Shown: positions 1 through 7,336, numbered from the stretch's first letter. The stretch is DNA of 18,029 nt from Clostridia bacterium (GCA_017632155.1 JAGBRZ010000209.1:1-18029), one strand, 5' to 3'. Translations and numbers: made by a program. Notes: generated by a model not told the origin, from the letters alone.

Positions 1-76
1 CATCGAGAGTCAAGCTTGTACTTCTTAGTCTGTTGTTCAATTTTCAATGACCTCGCTGTGCGCTCTGCGCGACAGC
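1..76 (-). other. Probable rRNA operon leader (5' end only)
   Basis: Read on the minus strand this is the first ~76 nt of a transcript from the promoter at 83-111. It opens with a 9-bp stem at 55-63/67-76 (loop AGA, one bulged base), so the RNA would start in a hairpin. Next comes a stretch containing CATTGAAAATTGAACAACAG (positions 47-28). It resembles the boxA-like sequence with a TTGAAAA core that precedes 16S and 23S genes in many Clostridia. The mature rRNA lies beyond the left edge. The rRNA assignment is inference from the promoter and the leader motif; a tRNA cluster is the main alternative. Confidence 0.6.
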
Positions 77-82
77 TTGTAT

Positions 83-111
83 ATTATACCACTTTCATCC
101 CCTTTTGTCAA
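83..111 (-). promoter_or_regulatory. Strong consensus promoter, rRNA type
   Basis: On the minus strand: -35 TTGACA (111-106), a 17-nt spacer, and -10 TATAAT (88-83), a perfect match to the sigma-A consensus. Transcription would start near 76 and run off the left edge. Perfect hexamers plus an A-tract upstream region are typical of stable RNA promoters. Confidence 0.88.
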
Positions 112-114
112 CAC

Positions 115-141
115 TTTTTTTGAAGTTTTTTTGATTTTTTT
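115..141 (-). promoter_or_regulatory. Phased A-tracts (UP-element-like)
   Basis: Three 7-nt T runs on the plus strand (115-121, 126-132, 135-141) are A-tracts on the minus strand, directly upstream of the -35 box. Their starts are 11 and 9 bp apart, close to one helical turn. This fits an intrinsically bent UP element that binds the RNA polymerase alpha subunit. The sequence pattern is seen; the function is inferred. Confidence 0.65.
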
Positions 142-235
142 AAGATTTGTTATTTTTGTTCCTTATTGCACAAATATTTGCCTTATCGTTTGTGTATTTT
201 GACGAACTAAATCGACTGAAATCGCAAATTTCCCC

Positions 236-264
236 TTGATTTCTTGATTATTATATAGTATAAT
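236..264 (+). promoter_or_regulatory. Promoter of the sugar kinase-galT operon
   Basis: -35 TTGATT (236-241), a 17-nt spacer, and -10 TATAAT (259-264). Predicted start is near 271, giving a 5' UTR of about 48 nt with GGAGG at 308-312. It is divergent from the leftward rRNA-type promoter. No clear operator palindrome or riboswitch is seen between 142 and 318. Confidence 0.8.
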
Positions 265-318
265 ATAAGATGGTAATATATCCGACTTCAAAAATATTCT
301 CAAATTCGGAGGTAAAAA

Positions 319-1260
319 ATGTCGATACCTAAAAGAATTTTAACCGTAAGCTCCGCAAATATGGACTTTGTTATGAGTGTCAGCAAGATTCCGCAGGGCG
401 GCGAAACGCAGCTTGAGAGCGGAACATATCAGTTTGTTCCCGGCGGAAAAGGTGCAAATTCCGCAGTTGCTGTCCGCAGACTTGGCGGCGACAGCGTTTT
501 CTGCTGCCGACTTGGCAAGGATGCGAACGGCTCCATCATGCATAATATTTATAAAAAGGAAGGACTCGACACACGATTTATCGTTGTCGATCCCGACGCT
601 GTTACCGGACTTGGCGCAATTATGGTTGAGCCGAACGGTCAGAACCGCATCATTCTTTTCCCCGGCGCGAACGTTCGCCTGACCCGCGAGGACATTGATG
701 CCTCCTTTATCTGCCGTCCCGATGCTCTTTTGATGCAGCTTGAGATCACCCAGGACGCGGTTATGCACGCGGCTTGGACTGCAAATGAAAAAGAAATTCC
801 GATAATTCTTGACGCGGGACCCGCAAACCCCGATTTTCCGCTCGAGGATCTGCCTCCTCTTGAAATTTTTTCGCCCAACGAAACAGAAACCGAAATTTTC
901 ACCGGTATCAATCCATCGAATCCCGACAACTGTCTGCGCGCGGCTATGGAGCTGCAGAAGCTCGTCACCGCAAAGTATTACGTCATCAAACTCGGCGGAC
1001 GCGGATGCTATATATATGATGGAAAATATTATCACTGCCTGCCCGCTTACGGCGTTAATGCAGTTGATACCACCGCCGCGGGCGACGCTTTCACCGCCGC
1101 GCTGACTCTCGAATATCTCCGTTCGGGCGATATCGTCCGTGCGGGACGATACGCAAATGTGGTCGGTGCACTTGCCGTCAGCAAGAAGGGCGCGCTTCCC
1201 TCGCTCCCGACCGAGGCATTGGTAAACAAATTCATCGCGGACAAGGCGATCAGACTTTAA
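319..1260 (+). CDS. rbsK: PfkB-family carbohydrate kinase, ribokinase-like
   Basis: Transfers phosphate from ATP to a terminal hydroxyl of a sugar, in ribokinase giving ribose-5-phosphate; cytoplasmic. The 313-aa length is normal for the family. The N-terminus has the ribokinase-type substrate segment (NMDFVM, residues 14-19) and the first PfkB signature around GGKGAN (42-47). The second signature is DTTAAGDAF (250-258), with D256 the expected catalytic base. The common GAGD is AAGD here, a variant I believe occurs in other clostridial ribokinases. GGAGG at 308-312 supports the start. It is the first gene of an operon, 31 nt before galT, which is not a usual partner of ribokinase. The substrate could therefore be another sugar; the family call is firm and the ribose specificity is not. 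Confidence 0.82.
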   Translation: MSIPKRILTVSSANMDFVMSVSKIPQGGETQLESGTYQFVPGGKGANSAVAVRRLGGDSVFCCRLGKDANGSIMHNIYKKEGLDTRFIVVDPDAVTGLGAIMVEPNGQNRIILFPGANVRLTREDIDASFICRPDALLMQLEITQDAVMHAAWTANEKEIPIILDAGPANPDFPLEDLPPLEIFSPNETETEIFTGINPSNPDNCLRAAMELQKLVTAKYYVIKLGGRGCYIYDGKYYHCLPAYGVNAVDTTAAGDAFTAALTLEYLRSGDIVRAGRYANVVGALAVSKKGALPSLPTEALVNKFIADKAIRL

Positions 1261-1291
1261 TTTCTTCCTTATATATAATAGAGGTGTAAAA

Positions 1292-2809
1292 ATGACTGAC
1301 AATAAAATCTGCCGACTCATCTCGGCTTTGCTTAACCATGCAGAAAAGTGCGGAATGCTCGACTCCGCTGACCGCATTTATGCCGCAAACACTCTTTGCG
1401 CCGAGCTTGGCATCACGGCTTTTGAGGATTATGCTTCCGACGAGGAAAAGGATCTCCGCCTGCACGAAATTCTCGACGCTATTTGCGAATATGCGGTAGC
1501 CAATAATATAATTAATGAAGGAATTACCGCGCACGACCTCTTTGACACCAAGCTGATGGGCATTCTTATGCCCCGTCCGAGCGAGGTCACCGCGAAATTC
1601 TTTGAGCTTTACAAGGACGATCCCAAGGCGGCGAGCGACTACTTCTACCGTCTTTCGATCGACTCGAACTACATACGCGAAGACCGTATTGAAAAGGACC
1701 GCCGTTGGTCCGTTGATTCGAAATACGGCAAGATCGACATTTCGATCAACCTTTCGAAGCCCGAAAAGGACCCGAAGGACATTGCGGCGGCGAAGCTTGC
1801 GCCTCAGTCGGGTTATCCCAAGTGTCTGCTCTGCCCCGAGAACGTGGGTTATGCGGGTCACGCAAATGCGCCCGCGCGACAGAATCTGCGCCAGATTCCC
1901 TTCACCCTTGGAGGTGACGAGTGGTTACTGCAATATTCGCCCTACGTTTATTACAACGAGCATTGTATCGCACTCTCAAAGGCTCACGTGCCGATGAAGA
2001 TCTGCCGCGCGACCTTCGAGCGTCAGCTTGATTTTGTCACCGAGCTTCCCCACTACTTTATCGGTTCTAATGCCGATATTCCGATCGTTGGCGGTTCTAT
2101 CCTCTCGCACGATCATATGCAGGGCGGCTGCTACACCTTCCCGATGGAGCGCGCAGAGATCATCATCCCCGTAAAATTCGAAAAATTCCCCGAGATCGAG
2201 GCGGGACTTGTCAACTGGCCGATGTCGGTTCTCCGTCTGCGCTCGAAGTCGAAGGCGGCTCTCGTTGAGCTTGCCGAGCACGTCCGCGTTGCTTGGTCGG
2301 GCTATTCCGACGAGGCAAACGGCGTTGTGGCTTTCTCGGGTGACGTACCTCACAACGCGATCACTCCCATCGCGCGCCGCCGCGGCGAGGACTTTGAGCT
2401 CGATCTTGTCCTCCGCAACAACCTGACGAGCGAGGAATTCCCGATGGGAATTTACCATCCGCACGCGGACAAGCATAATATAAAGAAGGAAAATATCGGT
2501 CTGATCGAAGTTATGGGACTTGCGATCCTCCCCGCGCGACTCAAGAAGGAGATGGCACGCCTCGGCGAGATCATACTTGCGGGCGGCGATCCCGCGACCG
2601 ATCCCGACTGCGAAAAGCACACCGCTTGGCTCAATAGCTTCAAGGACAACTACACCTTCACCGCAGAAAACGTCGAATCGATCCTCTACGAGGAGATAGG
2701 CAAGACCTTCACCGCAGTACTTGAGGACGCGGGAGTTTACAAGGCAACCGACGAGGGCAGACAGGCGATGATGAAGTTTGTGGAGTTTGCGGGAGGAAAA
2801 ATTTGTTAA
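1292..2809 (+). CDS. galT: UTP/UDP-glucose--hexose-1-phosphate uridylyltransferase, type II
   Basis: Leloir pathway enzyme that exchanges UMP between UDP-glucose and galactose-1-phosphate through a uridylylated histidine; cytoplasmic. At 505 aa it matches the long Gram-positive (type II) GalT class rather than the ~350-aa E. coli type. The histidine-triad-like active site HDHMQ lies at residues 273-277 (H273, H275, Q277), preceded by IVGG. A CLLC pair (C178, C181) precedes the conserved ENVGYAGHANAP region. GAGGTG at 1281-1286 supports the ATG. It has no promoter of its own and depends on the one upstream of the kinase gene. No galactokinase or GalE is in the window. The C-terminus is intact, and the gene is followed by an inverted-repeat element. 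Confidence 0.9.
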   Translation: MTDNKICRLISALLNHAEKCGMLDSADRIYAANTLCAELGITAFEDYASDEEKDLRLHEILDAICEYAVANNIINEGITAHDLFDTKLMGILMPRPSEVTAKFFELYKDDPKAASDYFYRLSIDSNYIREDRIEKDRRWSVDSKYGKIDISINLSKPEKDPKDIAAAKLAPQSGYPKCLLCPENVGYAGHANAPARQNLRQIPFTLGGDEWLLQYSPYVYYNEHCIALSKAHVPMKICRATFERQLDFVTELPHYFIGSNADIPIVGGSILSHDHMQGGCYTFPMERAEIIIPVKFEKFPEIEAGLVNWPMSVLRLRSKSKAALVELAEHVRVAWSGYSDEANGVVAFSGDVPHNAITPIARRRGEDFELDLVLRNNLTSEEFPMGIYHPHADKHNIKKENIGLIEVMGLAILPARLKKEMARLGEIILAGGDPATDPDCEKHTAWLNSFKDNYTFTAENVESILYEEIGKTFTAVLEDAGVYKATDEGRQAMMKFVEFAGGKIC

Positions 2810-2845
2810 ATAACGAGAACTATACTCGATTTTAATAACAATTAT

Positions 2846-3007
2846 ATTACGAGCCGTAGGGGACGGCGCCCTCGACGTCCCATTACAGCACATAATTATT
2901 TAGCTGGAAAAATTCAGAAGCTACAATATTATTTCCTTGATATAGTTGTACAGCAATAATTTAATTGGGCTGGGACGTCGAGGGCGCCGTCCCCTACGGC
3001 TCGTAAT
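2846..3007. repeat. 162-bp MITE-like element with 37-bp perfect inverted ends
   Basis: Positions 2846-2882 are the exact reverse complement of 2971-3007 (37 of 37), separated by an 88-nt AT-rich centre with no ORF. The arms are GC-rich, in contrast to their flanks, and contain the palindromes GGCGCC and GACGTC. Each arm can also fold by itself (GGGACG with CGTCCC). No convincing target-site duplication is visible. It lies between galT and the small membrane protein gene and would form a very stable RNA hairpin, so it may also end galT transcription. Similar GTAGGGGACGGC-type intergenic repeats are, to my recollection, common in gut Clostridia. Confidence 0.85.
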
Positions 3008-3065
3008 TACGTTTAGTATCATAATAGTATAACATGCTCGTGACATATTACGGAGAGGAGCACGA

Positions 3066-3560
3066 ATGAAACGCTACAATATTAATTGGTACAACGGTTG
3101 GAAGATACTGATCGATCTGGTCTATATTCCTTTATTGATTATATGTGTTCCGTTTGTTTGGACGATAATCTGTGTATGGTGGCTCATATTCTCGGATAAT
3201 CTGGCAATTCCGACCTTGGCCTGCGCTATTCTTGCCGTTGCGGTAATCTTAATAACGCTTTATTTCGGCTTGGCAAACCGCTTTTATTATGACGAAAATA
3301 ACCAGGAAATTATTCTTAAGCTGATCCATCAACAGCCACGGCGCATACCAATCCGCGATATTGCTCTTGTTTCGCGTAAAATTAATACAAACAAGGACAA
3401 AGGTCCGGTTACGCATTATGGCAAGAATGATGCTTACGAACATAAAACCTATGGCGTTTCAGATGCCGAGGGCAGGGATTATTTCTATATAAAAGATGAT
3501 CCTATTCTCTTTGAATTCTTTGAAAATTTGAAAATCAATGTCAAACGCAAGGAAGAATGA
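3066..3560 (+). CDS. Small membrane protein with C-terminal PH-like domain (paralogue 1)
   Basis: Not a recognised named family. The 164-residue protein has two hydrophobic segments (about 16-43 and 47-71), followed by a soluble part of about 90 residues. The soluble part starts at YYDENNQEIIL and continues through RRIPIRDI to DYFYIKDDP near the C-terminus. That layout resembles bacterial PH-like (DUF304-type) membrane proteins, which is inference only. AGGAG at 3056-3060 supports the ATG. It is a diverged paralogue of the protein at 13831-14304: both share the start MK-x-Y-x-IN-x2-NGW, the YYDE segment, RRI-x3-DI and DYF-x-I-x-D-x-P. It stands alone between two repeat regions, without the membrane partner found beside paralogue 2. 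No clear promoter was found. Confidence 0.7.
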   Translation: MKRYNINWYNGWKILIDLVYIPLLIICVPFVWTIICVWWLIFSDNLAIPTLACAILAVAVILITLYFGLANRFYYDENNQEIILKLIHQQPRRIPIRDIALVSRKINTNKDKGPVTHYGKNDAYEHKTYGVSDAEGRDYFYIKDDPILFEFFENLKINVKRKEE

Positions 3561-3566
3561 AATCTT

Positions 3567-3795
3567 TGCGCTTCGCGCAGGGTGACAGAGCGCAATACTT
3601 CCCTACATTCGGGAAGTATTGACTCTGTCCAAAAATCCGAAGCAGAGCTTCGTCTTTTTGAAGCATAGAAGCAAAGGCTGAAGCCTTTGCTTTGAAATGA
3701 GGCTCCGCCTCAAACTCCGCAAACTTTTGAAAAAGTTTGATCAAAACTTTCTCGCTGTTTTATTTTTATAAAAATTTTCGCGACAGCGAAAATTT
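3567..3795 (+). repeat. Palindrome array, copy 1 (hairpins A, B, C, D, E, F)
   Basis: A chain of hairpins starts 7 nt after the stop codon of paralogue 1. A small leading stem at 3567-3579 comes first. Hairpin A is 3584-3629: 7-bp outer stem, CG/A internal loop, 11-bp inner stem. Hairpin B is 3630-3660: 6-bp stem, TC/TC internal loop, 6-bp stem. Hairpin C is 3671-3690, hairpin D is 3698-3712 with a TCC loop, the 39-bp unit E is 3717-3755, and hairpin F is 3772-3795. A, B, D and E recur near 13619-13830 in the same order and on the same strand relative to the neighbouring paralogue. Whether it works as RNA, DNA or a mobile palindrome is unknown. Confidence 0.75.
3717..3755 (+). repeat. 39-bp repeat unit E, copy 1
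   Basis: Exact reverse complement of 13581-13619 (39 of 39). It contains two overlapping hairpins that cannot form together: CAAACTTT/AAAGTTTG and AAAGTTT/AAACTTT, which share the central AAAGTTT. That layout resembles a two-state RNA switch, but no regulated gene or ligand is evident. Confidence 0.9.
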
Positions 3796-3801
3796 CCTAT
3801 T

Positions 3802-3827
3802 CACTGTCCACTGACCTCTGTCCACTT
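3802..3827 (+). repeat. CTGTCCACT short repeats
   Basis: CACTGTCCACT followed by CTGTCCACT. The same 9-mer recurs at 7536-7565 and, inverted, at 7336-7350, so related short repeats flank the nuclease gene pair on both sides. The rest of the gap up to 3886 holds a direct repeat AAGGACAAAC (3838-3847 and 3875-3884), whose second copy carries the ribosome binding site of the next gene. Confidence 0.6.
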
Positions 3828-3886
3828 GCCACTCGCTAAGGACAAACGCACAAACAAAATTATAACTCCAAACAAAGGACAAACAT

Positions 3887-5002
3887 ATGCTTAAAATCCT
3901 CCACACGGGCGACTTTCATCTGGATTCGCCCTTCACCGGGGTCGATCTTCCGACGGGAGAGCGGCTTCGTGATGAACTCAGGAAAATTTTCATCGACGTC
4001 GTCGAGCTTGCGGGCGCGCACGATATGATGCTTATCGCGGGTGATCTTTTCGACTGCGGTTACGTCAGCCCCGAAACGCTCACCCTTGTGCGCGACTCGC
4101 TTGCGGCTTACGGCAAGCCCGTTGTCATTGCGCCCGGAAATCACGATCCTTATTCCTCCGGAAGCATCTGGACGGCGACCGCGTGGCCCGAGAACGTCTA
4201 TATTTTCGACACAGACGAGCTTTCGACCTTCCGATTCAACGTCGGCGAGGTCAGCGTTGCCGTGCACGGTTGGGCATTCACCTCGCCCTCGCTTGAGCGC
4301 TCGCCGCTTTCCTACGGTCTTTTGCCCGACAAGGGTGCCGTCAATCTCATCTGCGCGCACGCCGACACAGTTTCTCCGATCTCGAGATACGCGCCGACTC
4401 CCCACTCGCTCTTTGCGACATCGGGTTGTGATTACGCCGCGCTCGGGCACATACACAACGTCCCCGAGGTTGCTCTTGCGGGTCGCACGACAGTTGCCTA
4501 CTGCGGTTTTCCCGAGGGTCGATCCTTCGACGAGGAGGGCGACGGCGGTGTGCTTTCTGTCACGATTGAGGACGGAAAGGCTCCCGAAATTAAGAAAATT
4601 ATCACCTCAACTCACAAATACATCACCCGTCATCTTGAGGTCACGGGTTCGGCGAGCGACACCGAGGTTGCCGCGAAGATTATTGAACTTGCAAAAAGCG
4701 AAGGTTGCGACAAAAGCGTTTCGCTCAAGGTCTACCTTGAGGGCTCGATCCCGCCCGATTATGCGCCGAACGCCGCGCAGATCGAGCTTCTTGCGAATCT
4801 TCCGCTCTGCTCGCTCAAGCTCCGCGACCGTACCTCGCCCGTTTTTGGTGCGGAATATCTTGCGGGCGATATGACGATCAAGGGTGAGCTTTACCGCACG
4901 CTTCTCCCCCGACTTTCATCGGCGGACGAGAGCGAGCGCGCTCTTGCGGCGGAGGCTCTGCGCATCGGTCTGCTTGCGCTTGACGGACGCGCATTTCTTT
5001 AA
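3887..5002 (+). CDS. DNA repair exonuclease, SbcD/YhaO-like calcineurin phosphoesterase
   Basis: Predicted metal-dependent nuclease subunit of an Mre11/Rad50-like pair with the next gene; cytoplasmic, acting on DNA ends or hairpins. Metallophosphoesterase motifs appear in order: DFH (D9, H11), GDLFD (D53), GNHD (N85, H86, D87), CAHAD (H158) and GHIH (H188, H190). These are all the expected two-metal ligands, so it should be active. The 371 residues leave a C-terminal capping region of about 170 aa. AAAGGA at 3874-3879 supports the ATG. The stop codon overlaps the ribosome binding site of the next gene, so the two are translationally linked. It resembles Bacillus YhaO at least as much as SbcD, so I give no symbol. 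Confidence 0.85.
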   Translation: MLKILHTGDFHLDSPFTGVDLPTGERLRDELRKIFIDVVELAGAHDMMLIAGDLFDCGYVSPETLTLVRDSLAAYGKPVVIAPGNHDPYSSGSIWTATAWPENVYIFDTDELSTFRFNVGEVSVAVHGWAFTSPSLERSPLSYGLLPDKGAVNLICAHADTVSPISRYAPTPHSLFATSGCDYAALGHIHNVPEVALAGRTTVAYCGFPEGRSFDEEGDGGVLSVTIEDGKAPEIKKIITSTHKYITRHLEVTGSASDTEVAAKIIELAKSEGCDKSVSLKVYLEGSIPPDYAPNAAQIELLANLPLCSLKLRDRTSPVFGAEYLAGDMTIKGELYRTLLPRLSSADESERALAAEALRIGLLALDGRAFL

Positions 5003-5014
5003 GGAGGCGGTATT

Positions 5015-7336
5015 ATGATAATAAGGAAGATAAATATCACCTCATTTGGCACTCTTTCGGGTTTCAGCGCCGAACTTTCGGACGGGCTGAACGTCATTTC
5101 GGGTGCAAACGAATCGGGCAAGAGCACGATTCTCGCCTTCATCCGATTTATGCTTTACGGTCTGCCCTCACGAAGAAGCGAGGAGGGCACGCTTGAATAC
5201 GATCGCGCGCTTTCTTGGCTTGACGGCCGCGCAGAGGGAAGCATCGAAATTGAATGCGAAAAGGGTGCTTACCGCATCGAGCGACGCGGCATCAGAGCCG
5301 ACAACCGCGACGGTTACAGCGAAAAATGTCAGATCATTGATCTTGCCACCGGAAGCGTCGCCTTCAAGGGCGAGGTGCCCGGTCAGGTCTTTCTCGGAGT
5401 GCCCTCGGGCGTCTGGGATTCTACTTCATCGGTAAAACAGCAGGCGCTCTCGTCGCTTTCGGGCAGCGAGATCGGTTCTTCGATCGAAAACATCCTCTTT
5501 TCCGCCGACGAGGCGATCTACACCGAGCGCGCGCTGACAAGACTCAACACCGCGCGCCGTCAGTTCCGGCTTCAAAGAGGAACGGGCGGAAAAATCGATG
5601 AGCTCACCGCCGAGCGCGACACTCTGCGCCGCCGCCTTATCGAGGCGGAAGAGGCGGCAAAGAATATGCTCACTCTCCGCTCGACCGTTGAACGCGCGCG
5701 AAAGCTTTGCGCCGAGCTCCGCACCAAGCTGACTTCTGCGGAGGACAGACTCCGCGCCTTTGAAACGATACAAACGCTGAAGCGTTTTGATATGCTCCAC
5801 GCGGGCGAGGCAAAAGTCACCGCGCTGACCGAGGAGAAAAACGAGCTCCTTGCCGAGTACGGCTTTGAGGGCAAACTGCCCGACCGCGCCTACGTTGCAG
5901 AGCTTGATTCGCTTTCGCGCCGACTTGCATCTGCGGAATCGGATGCGGCAAAGAGTGCGGGCGAGCTTGCGGGACTCCGCTCCGAGCAGCTTGGCGACAC
6001 CAATCTTGCCGCGCGCGCCGAGGACATCGAGCGCACGGGCGGACCCGAGGCGGTTGCCGACAAATACAAAAAACTCCGCTCGTCGGTTGGCGCGCGCCTT
6101 GCTTGGGGAATTATCTTTGCGATCCTCGGCACCGCGCTCTGCGTCGGCTCGATGGCTTGCTATTTCCTCCATCTCTTCCCGTGGCTGACTATGCCGATCT
6201 CCTCGGGCGCGGCAGTTGGCGGCCTTATCGTCGCTCTGATCGGAATTTCTCTTGCGATCACCTCAGCGGGGGCTCGCAGACGGGCACAGAATTACATATT
6301 CGAGCTTGGAATCGAGGATGAAAAGCCGAAGAAGAAGGAGATCGTCGCGCATTGTGCCGCTTGCCTTGAGGCAAAGGGCGAGATCGACGATTTCGCAAAG
6401 CGCATCGGAACTCTTGAGCAGGCTCACGCGAAAAAGAGCGGTGCCGTGCTTGAGATCGTTTACGAGGCAAAATCCGTCCTCGGGCGCTTTGGCATCGACG
6501 GTGAAAACCAAAATATCTCCGAGCTTTTGGCTCTTTCGGCTGAAAAATACGCAAAGGTAGCCGAAAAGAGCGCATCACTTGATGCGGATATTGAAAAATA
6601 TTCGGCATCGGTCAAAGAATCGAAGGCAAAGCTTGAGGGCGAGGACGAAGCCGCGCTCCGAGCGCACCTCACCCCCGCCGCAAAATCGATGCTCGACCTT
6701 GCGAATCTCACCACCCTCAAGGGGGAGCGTGACGAATACGCCGCAAGGCTCGACGCGGCAAGAACGCGACTGCTCGATTCGGAAAAGAATCTCGGAATCA
6801 TCGAGGGAACTTGCGAAAACCCCAACCGTATCGCCGCGCTTCTTGAAGAAACCGAGGCGGAGCTTGCCGAGGCTGAAAGGAAATACGCCGCGATCGTCCT
6901 CGCGCACGAGTCGATCTCGAACGCAGGCGAAAGCCTTCGCCGCAACGTAACGCCCAGACTCCGCGCATCCGCGGGCGCGCTTATGAAGCATATGACGGAC
7001 GGAAAATACAGCGATTTCGGCATTGGCGAGGATTTCTCGCTCTCGATCCTCACCGAAAGCGGAACAAAACCGATCTCCTCGCTCAGCGCGGGCACGCGCG
7101 ACACGGCATATTTTGCCCTCCGCACCGCACTTTCCTCAATGCTCTTCCCCACCGACCGACCGCCCATGATCCTCGACGAGGTCTTCTCCCAACTCGATGA
7201 CACCCGCGCCGCGGCTCTTCTCGACCTTCTCACCAAGATCGCAGAGGAATCGCAGGTTATCCTCTTGACTTGTCACTCGAGAGAAGCGGAGATTCTTGAG
7301 AGAGAGAATAAGGAATTTAATAAGATTCTCTTATAA
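5015..7336 (+). CDS. SMC-like AAA ATPase, SbcC/YhaN-like
   Basis: ATPase partner of the upstream nuclease. Walker A is GANESGKST (30-38). Coiled-coil-rich segments follow from about residue 185. A hydrophobic double segment sits at about 362-412, inside the protein. The C-terminal head has the signature LSAGTRDTA, Walker B ILDEVF (about 717-722) and the H-loop TCHSRE. At 773 aa it is shorter than SbcC (over 1000) and lacks an evident zinc-hook CxxC in the middle, where the hydrophobic segment lies. This resembles the membrane-associated YhaN group. AAGGAGG at 5001-5007, overlapping the previous stop, sets the start. The last A of its stop codon is also the first base of an inverted-repeat element. 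Confidence 0.85.
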   Translation: MIIRKINITSFGTLSGFSAELSDGLNVISGANESGKSTILAFIRFMLYGLPSRRSEEGTLEYDRALSWLDGRAEGSIEIECEKGAYRIERRGIRADNRDGYSEKCQIIDLATGSVAFKGEVPGQVFLGVPSGVWDSTSSVKQQALSSLSGSEIGSSIENILFSADEAIYTERALTRLNTARRQFRLQRGTGGKIDELTAERDTLRRRLIEAEEAAKNMLTLRSTVERARKLCAELRTKLTSAEDRLRAFETIQTLKRFDMLHAGEAKVTALTEEKNELLAEYGFEGKLPDRAYVAELDSLSRRLASAESDAAKSAGELAGLRSEQLGDTNLAARAEDIERTGGPEAVADKYKKLRSSVGARLAWGIIFAILGTALCVGSMACYFLHLFPWLTMPISSGAAVGGLIVALIGISLAITSAGARRRAQNYIFELGIEDEKPKKKEIVAHCAACLEAKGEIDDFAKRIGTLEQAHAKKSGAVLEIVYEAKSVLGRFGIDGENQNISELLALSAEKYAKVAEKSASLDADIEKYSASVKESKAKLEGEDEAALRAHLTPAAKSMLDLANLTTLKGERDEYAARLDAARTRLLDSEKNLGIIEGTCENPNRIAALLEETEAELAEAERKYAAIVLAHESISNAGESLRRNVTPRLRASAGALMKHMTDGKYSDFGIGEDFSLSILTESGTKPISSLSAGTRDTAYFALRTALSSMLFPTDRPPMILDEVFSQLDDTRAAALLDLLTKIAEESQVILLTCHSREAEILERENKEFNKILL

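Noticed and set aside
340..1377. Long minus-strand ORF (345 codons) opposite the kinase gene
   Set aside because: It mirrors a clear PfkB gene, has low-complexity cysteine- and arginine-rich composition, and has no plausible ribosome binding site or family motif. It is a shadow frame.
2814..2836. galT terminator CGAG/CTCG followed by TTTT
   Set aside because: The stem is only four pairs; too weak to call, and the following inverted repeat is a better candidate.
2810..3065. Insertion sequence
   Set aside because: Perfect inverted ends are present but there is no transposase or ORF between them; it is kept as a MITE-like repeat only.
3737..3772. Promoter for the SbcD-like gene (TTGATC and TATAAA)
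   Set aside because: Spacing is 24 nt and the boxes lie within repeat units E and F; not supportable.
6460..7236. Minus-strand ORF of 258 codons inside the SbcC-like gene
   Set aside because: Serine- and arginine-rich product typical of antisense reading through alanine/glutamate codons; the plus strand carries Walker B and signature motifs.
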